Assembly: GCA_035551355.1 (NCBI GenBank)
Contig: DASZNF010000067.1
Coordinates: 1-20,615 of the forward strand
Direction of reading: 5' to 3'
Length of the DNA: 20,615 nt
Source: DATATV01 sp035551355
GTDB taxonomy: Bacteria; Actinomycetota; Actinomycetes; Mycobacteriales; Pseudonocardiaceae
The notes beneath the pieces were generated by a model. It saw nothing but the letters and a program-made list of their open reading frames with translations, was not told the origin of the DNA and did not search any database. The position numbers and the translations under genes were made by a program. Every line of letters starts with the position of its first letter. Within the stretch, counting starts at the first letter, position 1. This document shows, piece after piece, positions 1 to 6,664 of the stretch.

Positions 1-168
1 GTGGATGGATCGCCGTTCCTGGGCTGGGGCATCGAACTGCCCGAGCCGCGGTCCACCGTGTTCTACCGGCCGGACGCGAAACTGCTGTGGCGCGGAACAT
101 CCGCCGAAGGCGTGCTCCGGCACCACGAGCTGTTCGGCAGCGCGCGGCTGGTCTGGCTGGATGACTAG
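1..168 (+). CDS. 3' end of an unrecognised protein (partial)
   Basis: Frame 1 is open from the first base of the window and ends at TAG at 166-168, giving 55 residues with G/C-rich third positions as in neighbouring genes. The piece is rich in aromatic and charged residues and ends in RLVWLDD. I recognise no family. The first codon is GTG, but it sits at the window edge, so whether it is a start or an internal Val cannot be judged; the likelier reading is a truncated C-terminus. It lies 28 bases upstream of the MoxR ATPase gene on the same strand, but a promoter-like element in that gap suggests the ATPase gene can be transcribed separately. Confidence 0.5.
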   Translation: MDGSPFLGWGIELPEPRSTVFYRPDAKLLWRGTSAEGVLRHHELFGSARLVWLDD

Positions 169-190
169 CCAGTGAGAACGGATCTACCCT
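161..190 (+). promoter_or_regulatory. Candidate promoter for the MoxR gene (leaderless)
   Basis: A -10-like TACCCT lies at 185-190, exactly six bases before the ATG at 197. An ATGACT (TTGACA-like, TGAC core) lies at 161-166 with an 18-base spacer. No purine-rich ribosome binding site precedes 197. The arrangement matches the leaderless promoters common in Actinobacteria. This is motif reading only. Confidence 0.4.
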
Positions 191-196
191 CATGTC

Positions 197-1102
197 ATGC
201 CCCCAGGTGAGCGACAGATCCCGGACAGCCCGGACGAGCTGGCCGCGGCCCTGGACCGGACCGGCTATCTGGCCGACCGCGGATTGGCCACGGCGGCGTT
301 CCTCGCGGTGCGGATGGGGCGGCCACTGTTCTGCGAGGGCGAACCGGGCACCGGCAAGACCGCGCTTGCCCTGGCCCTGGCCGAGGCGCTGGACGTGCCG
401 CTGATCCGGTTGCAGTGCCACGAGGGCATCGACGCGGCGACCGCGCTCTACGACTGGGATTTCCCCCGGCAGCTGCTGCACCTGCGCACGCTGGAGGCGT
501 CGGCCTCGGCGCAGGGCGCGGCGCTGGACGCCGAGCAGGCCGAGGCTTCCCTGTACACCGCGCGGTTCCTGCTGGACCGGCCGCTGCTGCGGGCGCTGCG
601 GGAGGCCCCGTGCGTGCTGCTGGTCGACGAGATCGACCGGGCCGACGACGAGTTCGAGGCGTTCCTGCTGGAGGTGCTGGGCGAGCACGCGGTGAGCATC
701 CCGGAGCTGGGCGAGGTGCGGGCCACCGTGCCGCCGGTGGCGGTGCTGACCTCCAACCGGACCCGCGAGGTGCACGACGCGCTCAAGCGGCGCTGCCTCT
801 ACCACTGGCTGGAGCACCCGGATCTGATGCGGGAGATCGCGATCCTGCGGCGGCGGCTGCCCGAGCTGGACGAACGGCTGGCCGCGCGGGTGGCCGAGGC
901 GGTGCGCAGGCTGCGTTCGATGGAGCTGCTCAAGCCGCCGGGGGTGGCCGAGTCGCTGGACTGGGCGGCCGCGTTGCAGACGCTGGGCCGCACCGAGCTG
1001 GACGCGGAGACGGCGGCCGAGACGCTGGGCGCGGTGCTGAAGTACCGGGAGGACGCCGACCGGGTGATCGCCGCCGGACTGGACCAGCTGCTGGCGGGTT
1101 AG
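197..1102 (+). CDS. MoxR family AAA+ ATPase (CoxD-like)
   Basis: A 301-residue AAA+ protein. Visible motifs are Walker A GEPGTGKT at residues 48-55, Walker B VLLVDEIDRAD at 140-150, a sensor-1 region LTSNRTRE near 184-191, and the arginine-finger segment DALKRRC at 194-200. This is the MoxR pattern, and the sequence resembles CoxD of CO dehydrogenase clusters, which with a VWA partner remodels the apo-enzyme during active-site metal assembly. The VWA partner type (CoxE) is encoded about 5.6 kb downstream at 6665-7771 on the same strand, with unrelated genes in between. ATG 197 is preferred over ATG 192, which is in another frame. The 3' end overlaps the convergent tetR gene by four bases. Family is secure; the CO dehydrogenase-type role is inferred from the neighbourhood. 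Confidence 0.9.
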   Translation: MPPGERQIPDSPDELAAALDRTGYLADRGLATAAFLAVRMGRPLFCEGEPGTGKTALALALAEALDVPLIRLQCHEGIDAATALYDWDFPRQLLHLRTLEASASAQGAALDAEQAEASLYTARFLLDRPLLRALREAPCVLLVDEIDRADDEFEAFLLEVLGEHAVSIPELGEVRATVPPVAVLTSNRTREVHDALKRRCLYHWLEHPDLMREIAILRRRLPELDERLAARVAEAVRRLRSMELLKPPGVAESLDWAAALQTLGRTELDAETAAETLGAVLKYREDADRVIAAGLDQLLAG

Positions 1103-1725
1103 CGCACGCCGTAGTCGCCCAGCGCCTTGTCCAGGAGACCGGACACCAGGTCGACGCGGGCCACGTGTTCGGGGCGCAGCTCGTCGATGCGCCGGCCGGC
1201 CAGGATCTCGTCGATCATCCGGGCGTGCACCGGACGGTAGGCGCCGATGATCAGCCCGGCGGCCACGCGCGGCAGCGGATCTTCCGGCCGGGCCTGGGTT
1301 TCCTCGGCGAACAGGGTGGCCAGCACCTGTTCCAGGGCGTCGCCGGTCTCCCGGGCGACCGCGCGCAGGCTGGGGCTGTCCTGCACGGTGCGGATGAACG
1401 GCACGATGCCCTCGCGCAGGCCGGACAGCGGGTGCCGCTGCTCGATCAGGTCGAGCAGGCACGCGCGCAGGGCCGCGACGAACGAGGTGCCGATAGCCCG
1501 GTCGCTGATCGCCGCGGTGATGGTCGCGACGGCCTCCTCGCTGCGGTCGAAGAACATGTCCTCCTTGCGCGGGAAGTAGTTGAACACGGTCATCTTGGAC
1601 ACCTGGGCCGCCTCGGCGATCTCCGCGACGGTCACGTTGTCGAAGCCGCGGGCCACGATCAGCATGGTCGCCGCGTCGGAGATGCGTTGCCGGGTCTCGC
1701 GCTTCTTGCGTTCCCGCAGACCCAT
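1099..1725 (-). CDS. TetR/AcrR family transcriptional regulator
   Basis: A 208-residue regulator with an N-terminal TetR DNA-binding domain: RKKRETRQRISDAA helix, then VTVAEIAEAAQVSKMTVFNYF as the helix-turn-helix (written here as its parts VTVAEIAEAAQVS and KMTVFNYF), then a variable ligand-binding domain. I chose ATG at 1725 because GAGGAA (1737-1732 on the minus strand) precedes it by six bases and the protein then starts MGLRERKK, a usual TetR start. In-frame ATGs at 1743, 1755 and 1764 lie inside the presumed promoter/operator. It is divergent from the FAD monooxygenase at 1791 with an inverted repeat between them, so it probably represses that gene and itself. The ligand is not predictable. 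Confidence 0.9.
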   Translation of the reverse strand: MGLRERKKRETRQRISDAATMLIVARGFDNVTVAEIAEAAQVSKMTVFNYFPRKEDMFFDRSEEAVATITAAISDRAIGTSFVAALRACLLDLIEQRHPLSGLREGIVPFIRTVQDSPSLRAVARETGDALEQVLATLFAEETQARPEDPLPRVAAGLIIGAYRPVHARMIDEILAGRRIDELRPEHVARVDLVSGLLDKALGDYGVR

Positions 1726-1741
1726 CCGGGGTTCCTCGACC

Positions 1742-1764
1742 ATGACAAATAGCATACCTGTCAT
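1742..1764. promoter_or_regulatory. Inverted repeat, candidate TetR operator
   Basis: Perfect arms ATGACA (1742-1747) and TGTCAT (1759-1764) are separated by 11 bases in the divergent tetR/monooxygenase gap. On the minus strand the site contains TATGCT (1756-1751), a -10-like hexamer suitably placed for tetR. On the plus strand it covers the -35 region of the monooxygenase. Size and position fit autoregulation plus repression of the neighbour. Confidence 0.55.
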
Positions 1765-1778
1765 AAAATTTGACCGAG

Positions 1779-1784
1779 TACAGT
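1779..1784 (+). promoter_or_regulatory. Candidate -10 element of the monooxygenase gene
   Basis: TACAGT matches TANNNT and stands six bases before the ATG at 1791, with no Shine-Dalgarno sequence between, suggesting a leaderless transcript. No convincing -35 is visible; that area is occupied by the inverted repeat at 1742-1764. Confidence 0.35.
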
Positions 1785-1790
1785 GAAATC

Positions 1791-3362
1791 ATGGACGACT
1801 ACGAGGTGATCATCACTGGGGCGGGGCCGGTAGGCCTGATGCTGGCCGGAGAGTTGCGTCTGCACGGCGTGCGCACGCTGGTACTGGAGCGGCTGACCGA
1901 GCCGGACCTGACCGTCAAGGCCGGTTCGCTGAACACGCCGACGGCCGAGGCCTGTTACCGGCGCGGATTGCTGCCGCAACTGGCCGAGGCTCAGCGCGGC
2001 ACGCTGGAGCTGATCACGCGGTTCGCCGCCGCGTCAGCGCCGAAGGGGGCCGATGCCGCCGCGATGCCGAAGTTCAAGGGGCCATCGGGCCACTTCGGTG
2101 GGCTGATGCACCTGGACGTCGAGCGGCTCGACCGCGGCGACGATCCGGATCTGGAACCGAGCCCGGCGTCGGAGGTGGTGCTGGTTTCCCAGCAGGCGAT
2201 GGAAAAGATCCTCGGCGAGTGGGCCGAGGGGCTGGGCGCGGAGATCCGGCGGGGTGCGGAACTGGCCGGATTCGACCAGGACCAGTCCGGGGTGAGCGTG
2301 GAACTCGTTGGCGGGCAACGGATCCACGCCCAGTGGCTGGTCGGCTGCGACGGCGGGCGCAGCCTGGTGCGCAAGCTGGGCGGGATCGAGTTCCCCGGCA
2401 CCGACCCGTTGATCACCGGCCATCAGGCGGTGGTGGACATCCAGGGCGCGGAGAAACTGCCGAGGGGCTGGAACCACGTGGCCAACGGGGTGCTGGTGCA
2501 CGGGCCGACCCCGGGGCGCATCCTGACCGTCGAGTACGACGGCCCGCCGGCCGACCGGGACGCGCCGATCACGTTGGCCGAGCTGGAAACCAGCCTGCGC
2601 AACGTCAGCGGCGAGGACGTGCGGATCACCGGGGTGCACTCGGCCACCCGGTTCACCGACAACGCCCGGCAGGCCGCGACCTACCGCAGTGGCCGGGTGC
2701 TGCTGGCCGGGGACGCGGCCCATGTGCACTCGCCGTTCGGCGGCCAGGGCCTGAACCTGGGCGTTGGCGACGCGGTGAACCTGGGCTGGAAGCTGGCCGC
2801 CACACTGCACGGCTGGGCGCCGGAGGGCCTGCTGGACAGCTACACCGCCGAACGGCATCCGATCGGCGAGTGGGTGCTGGACTGGACGCGCGCGCAGGTG
2901 GCGCTGATGCATCCGGGTGCGCACCACGCGGCGCTGCGCGCGGTGATCACCGATCTGATGCACACCGACGACGGCAACGACTACTTCCTCACCCGGATCG
3001 CCGGCTTCCGGCAGCGCTACGACCTCGGTGGCGGTCATCCGCTGGTGGGCCGGCGCACGCCGGATCCGGTGCTGGGCAACGGATCCCGGCTGGCCGAGCA
3101 TTGTCACGCCGGTCGCGCGGTGCTGCTGGATCGCACCGCCGACGGGGTGCCGGCCGCGGTGGCGGCGGGCTGGGCCGACCGGGTCGAGGTGGTGGCCGAT
3201 CCTTGCGACGCCGCACCGGCCGGGCTGCTGGTGCGGCCGGACGGGTACATCGCCTGGGCGGCGGATTCCGTTGCCGGAAAAGAGGAAATGGCCGAACTGG
3301 AGACCGCGCTGTCCCGCTGGCTCGGCCCGGCTGACCCGTCAGCCCAACGGGGCGCGGCCTAG
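1791..3362 (+). CDS. FAD-dependent aromatic monooxygenase (PHBH/RebC-like family)
   Basis: A 523-residue class A flavoprotein monooxygenase. It shows the dinucleotide fold GAGPVG at residues 10-15, the DG motif in VGCDGGRS near 185-191, and the GD motif in LLAGDAAHVHSPFGGQG near 304-320, in the usual order. The C-terminal region (about 400-523) resembles the thioredoxin-like tail of the family. Such enzymes use NAD(P)H and O2 to hydroxylate aromatics; members include polyketide hydroxylases and the tetracycline and rifampicin monooxygenases, and the N-terminal part (ELRLHGVRTLVLERL) is of that kind. A role in antibiotic or aromatic detoxification controlled by the divergent TetR is plausible but inferred. 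ATG 1791 is preferred over in-frame TTG 1770, which would fall just after the operator. The end overlaps the convergent glycosyltransferase gene by 24 bases. Confidence 0.9.
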   Translation: MDDYEVIITGAGPVGLMLAGELRLHGVRTLVLERLTEPDLTVKAGSLNTPTAEACYRRGLLPQLAEAQRGTLELITRFAAASAPKGADAAAMPKFKGPSGHFGGLMHLDVERLDRGDDPDLEPSPASEVVLVSQQAMEKILGEWAEGLGAEIRRGAELAGFDQDQSGVSVELVGGQRIHAQWLVGCDGGRSLVRKLGGIEFPGTDPLITGHQAVVDIQGAEKLPRGWNHVANGVLVHGPTPGRILTVEYDGPPADRDAPITLAELETSLRNVSGEDVRITGVHSATRFTDNARQAATYRSGRVLLAGDAAHVHSPFGGQGLNLGVGDAVNLGWKLAATLHGWAPEGLLDSYTAERHPIGEWVLDWTRAQVALMHPGAHHAALRAVITDLMHTDDGNDYFLTRIAGFRQRYDLGGGHPLVGRRTPDPVLGNGSRLAEHCHAGRAVLLDRTADGVPAAVAAGWADRVEVVADPCDAAPAGLLVRPDGYIAWAADSVAGKEEMAELETALSRWLGPADPSAQRGAA

Positions 3363-4205
3363 CTGGGCCCGCAGCGCGCGCACCGGCAGGGCGCCGGACA
3401 GCAGTCCGCGGGCCATCCGCCACACGCCCTTGAGGTCGGCGGTCGCGGTGGCCACGATGTCCACAGTGGAGTCCGGGTCGTCGACCCAGTCCACCGAGAC
3501 CTCGTGGATGCGCAGGCCGCAGCGCTGGGCCAGGACCAGCAGTTCGGTGTCGAAGAACCAGCCGGTGTCCTCCACCAGCGGCAGCAGCGCGGCGGCCACG
3601 TCGGCCCGCACCGCCTTGAACCCGCACTGCGCGTCGGAGAACCCGGCGCGCAGTGCGGTGCGCAGAATCAGGTTGTAGCAACGGGAAATGAACTCGCGCT
3701 TGGCGCCGCGCACCACCCGGGAGGAGCGGGTGAGCCTGCTGCCGATGGCCACATCGGAGTGTCCGGAGATCAGCGGCGCGACCAGCGGCAGCAGGGCGCC
3801 CAGATCGGTGGACAGGTCCACGTCCATGTAGGCCAGGATCGGCGCGTCCGAGGCCGACCACACCGCGCGCAGCGCGCGGCCGCGGCCCTTCTGGTCGAGG
3901 TGGGACACGGCGACGCCGGGCAGTTCGGTGGACAACCGGTAGGCGATGTCCACAGTGGCGTCGGTGCTGGCGTTGTCGGCGACGGTGATCCGGAACCGGT
4001 AGGGCAGGTGCGCGCTCAGGTAGGCGTGCAGCCGGCGAACACAGTTGGTCAGGTCCTTTTCCTCGTTGTACACGGGAATGACCACGTCGAGGACGGGCAC
4101 ACCGCGGCGGGCGGCGTCCTGGGCGGCGTCGGGGCGGGTGCGGCCGCGGTCGGAGATGACGGGCACCGGGATGGTGGGCGGGGCGAGCAGGCTGGGGGCT
4201 GTCAT
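3339..4205 (-). CDS. Family 2 glycosyltransferase (polyprenyl-phosphate glycosyl transferase-like)
   Basis: A 288-residue GT-A fold enzyme. The nucleotide-sugar binding strand LDVVIPVYNEEKDL and the segment VADNASTDAT are followed by the metal-binding DxD motif as DVD at about residues 128-130 (AYMDVDLSTD). Later GAKREFISRCYN and the CGFKAVR stretch are typical of the dolichyl/polyprenyl-phosphate mannose or glucose synthase group (DPM1/Alg5-like). No membrane segment follows the catalytic domain, so it is the soluble, membrane-associated type. It would transfer a sugar from a nucleotide donor to a lipid phosphate for cell-envelope glycosylation. An in-frame GTG at 4211 is an alternative start; GGACAG upstream could serve either. 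It is divergent from the TetR gene at 4325. Its proline-rich first 35 residues are probably disordered. Confidence 0.85.
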   Translation of the reverse strand: MTAPSLLAPPTIPVPVISDRGRTRPDAAQDAARRGVPVLDVVIPVYNEEKDLTNCVRRLHAYLSAHLPYRFRITVADNASTDATVDIAYRLSTELPGVAVSHLDQKGRGRALRAVWSASDAPILAYMDVDLSTDLGALLPLVAPLISGHSDVAIGSRLTRSSRVVRGAKREFISRCYNLILRTALRAGFSDAQCGFKAVRADVAAALLPLVEDTGWFFDTELLVLAQRCGLRIHEVSVDWVDDPDSTVDIVATATADLKGVWRMARGLLSGALPVRALRAQLGRAPLG

Positions 4206-4324
4206 GGCCACGACTCTGTCCGGCCAGCCTTGATCGCCGGTGTCAGTGCGCTGTGCCGCAGCTGTGACCTGCGCGCGGGCGGGTGGTCTTGGGTCTGGTT
4301 GTCCGATTGAGCCAGGATGGGCCG

Positions 4325-4975
4325 ATGACCCCCTCCCCGCCGAACCACACCGCCGCCCCGGACGAGCGGTCGCGCCCCCGGGTGCGCAATCCCTGGGGAC
4401 AGGGGGACCGGCTGCGCGGGGAGATCCTCTCCGCGGCCGGGCGGTTGCTCGGCGAGCTGGGTGGGGTGGACGGGCTGACCCTGCGTGGGGTGGCCCGGCA
4501 GGCCGGGATCGCCCCGGCCAGCATCTACGCGCATTTCACGGACAAGACCGAGCTGGTGGTCGCGGTGCTGGACCACGAGTACGGGCAGCTGGTGGACCGG
4601 CTGCGCGCGGTCGGGCAGGACGTGCCGGAGACCGACCCGGTGGGCCGGGTGCGGGCCCAGCTGCACGCGTTCTGCCGGCACGCGATGGACAACCCCGGGC
4701 TGTACCGGTTGCTGTTCGGCCGGTCGGATCGGCACAGCAGCGCCCGGCCCAGCGCGCTGGTGGATCTGCTGGTGGGTTCGCTTTCGGCCTGTGAGCGGGC
4801 CGGGGTGCGGTTGCGGCTGCCGGCGGAGCGGGCGGCGATCGTGCTGATCGTGGGCGCGCACGGCCGGGTGGCGATCCAGCAGGTGCGGGAGGACACCGAC
4901 AAGGTGGACATCGTGCTGGATTTCGCCGATGAGCTGTTGTCCCTGGTGATCGCCGACGAGGAGCCGGAGCGCTGA
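4325..4975 (+). CDS. TetR/AcrR family transcriptional regulator
   Basis: A 216-residue regulator. After a disordered, proline- and arginine-rich start of about 30 residues comes the DNA-binding domain: GDRLRGEILSAAGRLL, then LTLRGVARQAGIAPASIYAHF (helix-turn-helix in the part RGVARQAGIAPASIYAHF), then DKTELVVAVLDHEYG. The remainder is the all-helical ligand domain. ATG 4325 follows AGGATG by about six bases; an upstream in-frame GTG at 4283 has no better support. The gene is 128 bases upstream of the P450 and points the same way. Palindromic sequences in that gap make it the likely regulator of the P450-ferredoxin operon. It could also act on the divergent glycosyltransferase. The ligand is unknown. 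Confidence 0.9.
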   Translation: MTPSPPNHTAAPDERSRPRVRNPWGQGDRLRGEILSAAGRLLGELGGVDGLTLRGVARQAGIAPASIYAHFTDKTELVVAVLDHEYGQLVDRLRAVGQDVPETDPVGRVRAQLHAFCRHAMDNPGLYRLLFGRSDRHSSARPSALVDLLVGSLSACERAGVRLRLPAERAAIVLIVGAHGRVAIQQVREDTDKVDIVLDFADELLSLVIADEEPER

Positions 4976-5041
4976 TTCGGCGCGCTGGGACGAAAGTGTG
5001 GAGTTCGCGGTAGGTGGTGGCACGGTCGCGCAAAGTCAGCT

Positions 5042-5083
5042 AACGTTCGTTCTGTAAGTAACAGTACGACCGTTCGGTAACTT
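5042..5083 (+). promoter_or_regulatory. Candidate TetR operator(s) and promoter upstream of the P450
   Basis: Three nested symmetric elements lie just before the P450. First, CGTTCTGT (5048-5055) and ACAGTACG (5061-5068) are inverted arms with seven of eight bases complementary and a five-base centre. Second, ACCG-TT-CGGT at 5069-5078 is a perfect palindrome. Third, CGTTCG occurs twice in direct orientation (5044-5049 and 5071-5076). TAACTT at 5078-5083 could be the -10. The dense symmetry suits binding of the adjacent TetR protein. Confidence 0.5.
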
Positions 5084-5103
5084 CTCCTTGCTGGAGGTAG
5101 ACG

Positions 5104-6321
5104 ATGACCGAGACGCTGACCGAGCTGCCCGCCTTCCCGGCCCAGCGCGCGTCCGGCGCTCCGTTCGATCCGCCGCCGGAACACCGCAGGCTGCAACGGC
5201 AGGCGCCGGTCTCCCGGGTCCGGTTGTGGGACGACAGCACGCCGTGGCTGGTCAGCAGCTACGCCGAGCAGCGCGCGATGCTGTCCGACCCCCGGGTGAG
5301 CGCGGACGCCAGGCAGGCCGGCTATCCGCATCAGAGCGCGGGCCTGAAGGCCCGGCGGGGCAACGAAGTCACCTTCATCAACATGGACGATCCGCAGCAC
5401 GCCCGGCTGCGCCGGATGGTCACCGCGCCGTTCGCCATCAAGCGGGTCAACGCGATGCGCCCGGCCATCCAGCGGATCGTGGACGGCCTGATCGACGACC
5501 TGCTGGCCGGTCCCAAACCGGCCGACCTGGTGCAGGCGTTCGCGCTGCCGGTGCCCTCGCTGGTGATCTGCGAACTGCTCGGCGTGCCCTACGCCGATCA
5601 CGATTTCTTCCAGCAGAACAGCAAGAAGCTGATCAACCGCAACTCCACGCCGGAGGAGAGCCAGGCCGCGCAGGTCGAGCTGGTCGACTACCTCGAAGAG
5701 CTGGTCGGCCGCAAACTGATCGAGCCGGCCGACGATCTGCTGTCCCGGCTGGCCGCCGAGCAGGTCGCCACCGGGGAGCTGACCCAGCACCAGCTGGCCG
5801 TGATGGGGCAGCTGCTGCTGGTCGCCGGGCACGAGACCACCGCGAACATGATCGCGCTGGGCACCGCCGCCCTGCTGGAGCACCCCGGTCAGCTGGCCGA
5901 ACTGCGCGACGCCGACGACCCGAAGCTGGTGGCCGGCGCGGTCGAGGAACTGTTGCGCTACCTGACCATCGTGCATTCCGGCCGGCGCCGGGTGGCCACC
6001 GAGGACATCGAGGTCGGCGGGCAGCTGATCAGGAAGGGCGAGGGGATCGTGCTGCCCACCGACATCGCCAACCGGCAGCCCGAGGAGTTCGCCGACCCGG
6101 ACAAGCTGGACATCCACCGGGACGCGCGCAAGCACGTGGCCTTCGGCTTCGGCGTGCACCAGTGCCTTGGCCAGCCGCTGGCCCGGGTGGAGCTGCAGAT
6201 CGTGTACAGCACGCTGTACCGGCGGATTCCGACCCTGGCCCTGGCCGCGGAGCGCGATCAGCTGAAGTTCAAGCACGACGGGCTGGTCTACGGGGTGTAC
6301 GAGCTTCCGGTGACGTGGTGA
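5104..6321 (+). CDS. Cytochrome P450 (actinobacterial class I, CYP105/107-like)
   Basis: A 405-residue soluble P450, the usual bacterial length. Diagnostic motifs are the I-helix oxygen-activation motif AGHET at 241-245, the K-helix ExxR as E282 and R285, and the heme-binding loop FGFGVHQCLG at 347-356 with Cys354 as the iron ligand. It would insert oxygen into a small hydrophobic substrate using electrons from the 3Fe-4S ferredoxin encoded 37 bases downstream. GGAGG at 5093-5097 stands six bases before ATG 5104 and fixes the start. Actinobacterial P450s of this kind work in secondary metabolism or xenobiotic oxidation; no biosynthetic core enzyme is present in the window, so the substrate cannot be inferred. 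Control by the upstream TetR is likely. Confidence 0.95.
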   Translation: MTETLTELPAFPAQRASGAPFDPPPEHRRLQRQAPVSRVRLWDDSTPWLVSSYAEQRAMLSDPRVSADARQAGYPHQSAGLKARRGNEVTFINMDDPQHARLRRMVTAPFAIKRVNAMRPAIQRIVDGLIDDLLAGPKPADLVQAFALPVPSLVICELLGVPYADHDFFQQNSKKLINRNSTPEESQAAQVELVDYLEELVGRKLIEPADDLLSRLAAEQVATGELTQHQLAVMGQLLLVAGHETTANMIALGTAALLEHPGQLAELRDADDPKLVAGAVEELLRYLTIVHSGRRRVATEDIEVGGQLIRKGEGIVLPTDIANRQPEEFADPDKLDIHRDARKHVAFGFGVHQCLGQPLARVELQIVYSTLYRRIPTLALAAERDQLKFKHDGLVYGVYELPVTW

Positions 6322-6358
6322 GCAAACCGTTGCCGGGCAAGGAAAACAGGAGGATTTC

Positions 6359-6553
6359 ATGCGGGTGACCGTCGATCAGGACAAGTGCGTCGGCTCCGGG
6401 CAGTGCGTACTGGCCTCGGAAGCGGTGTTCGACCAGCGCGACGAGGACGGCATCGCGGTGCTGCTGACCGACACCCCGTCGGCCGCGGACGCCGAGGACG
6501 TGCGGCAGGCCGCCGCGGTGTGCCCGGCGCTGGCGATCGACATCCAGGAGTGA
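6359..6553 (+). CDS. 3Fe-4S ferredoxin, P450 redox partner
   Basis: A 64-residue ferredoxin with Cys10, Cys16 and Cys55-Pro arranged as in single-cluster [3Fe-4S] ferredoxins of actinobacterial P450 systems; the middle position of a normal CxxCxxC motif lacks a cysteine (CVGSGQC). It is rich in Asp and Glu, as expected for docking to a P450 and a ferredoxin reductase. A very strong ribosome binding site, AGGAGGA at 6348-6354, lies four bases before ATG. It is surely co-transcribed with the P450. No ferredoxin reductase gene is present, so a reductase encoded elsewhere must supply electrons. Confidence 0.95.
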   Translation: MRVTVDQDKCVGSGQCVLASEAVFDQRDEDGIAVLLTDTPSAADAEDVRQAAAVCPALAIDIQE

Positions 6554-6664
6554 GCCGCCGGCGCGGTGGCGCCCGCGAGCCGGGCAGTTACCGCGCTGGC
6601 AGCTCTCGACCGGGAGCGGCTCCAGGAGTTTGCGTACGGCCGAGATCGAACGCACACTCTCGGA
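6554..6664 (+). other. Probable non-coding gap before the VWA gene
   Basis: This stretch could be read as an N-terminal extension of the VWA protein from GTG 6566, but about 10 of its 34 codons end in A or T, unlike the almost uniform G/C third positions after 6665. It contains a small perfect hairpin, GGAGC-G-GCTCC at 6613-6623. It may hold the end of the P450 transcript and a promoter for the maturation genes, but I see no clear -10. Confidence 0.4.

Noticed and set aside
415..1752. A 445-codon plus-strand open frame overlapping moxR and tetR.
   Set aside because: It is a shifted frame of moxR joined to the antisense of tetR; repetitive Gly/Ala/Arg content.
1764..1769. TAAAAT as the -10 of the monooxygenase.
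   Set aside because: It lies at the edge of the inverted repeat with a poor -35 match; TACAGT at 1779-1784 is better placed for a leaderless start.
3339..4205. Glycosyltransferase as part of a secondary-metabolite cluster with the P450 and monooxygenase.
   Set aside because: It belongs to the lipid-phosphate GT2 group, not the natural-product GT1 type, and no polyketide, peptide or terpene synthase gene is present.
4525..6360. A 611-codon minus-strand open frame over the TetR and P450 genes.
   Set aside because: Antisense to clear TetR and P450 motifs; no plausible start signal or domain.
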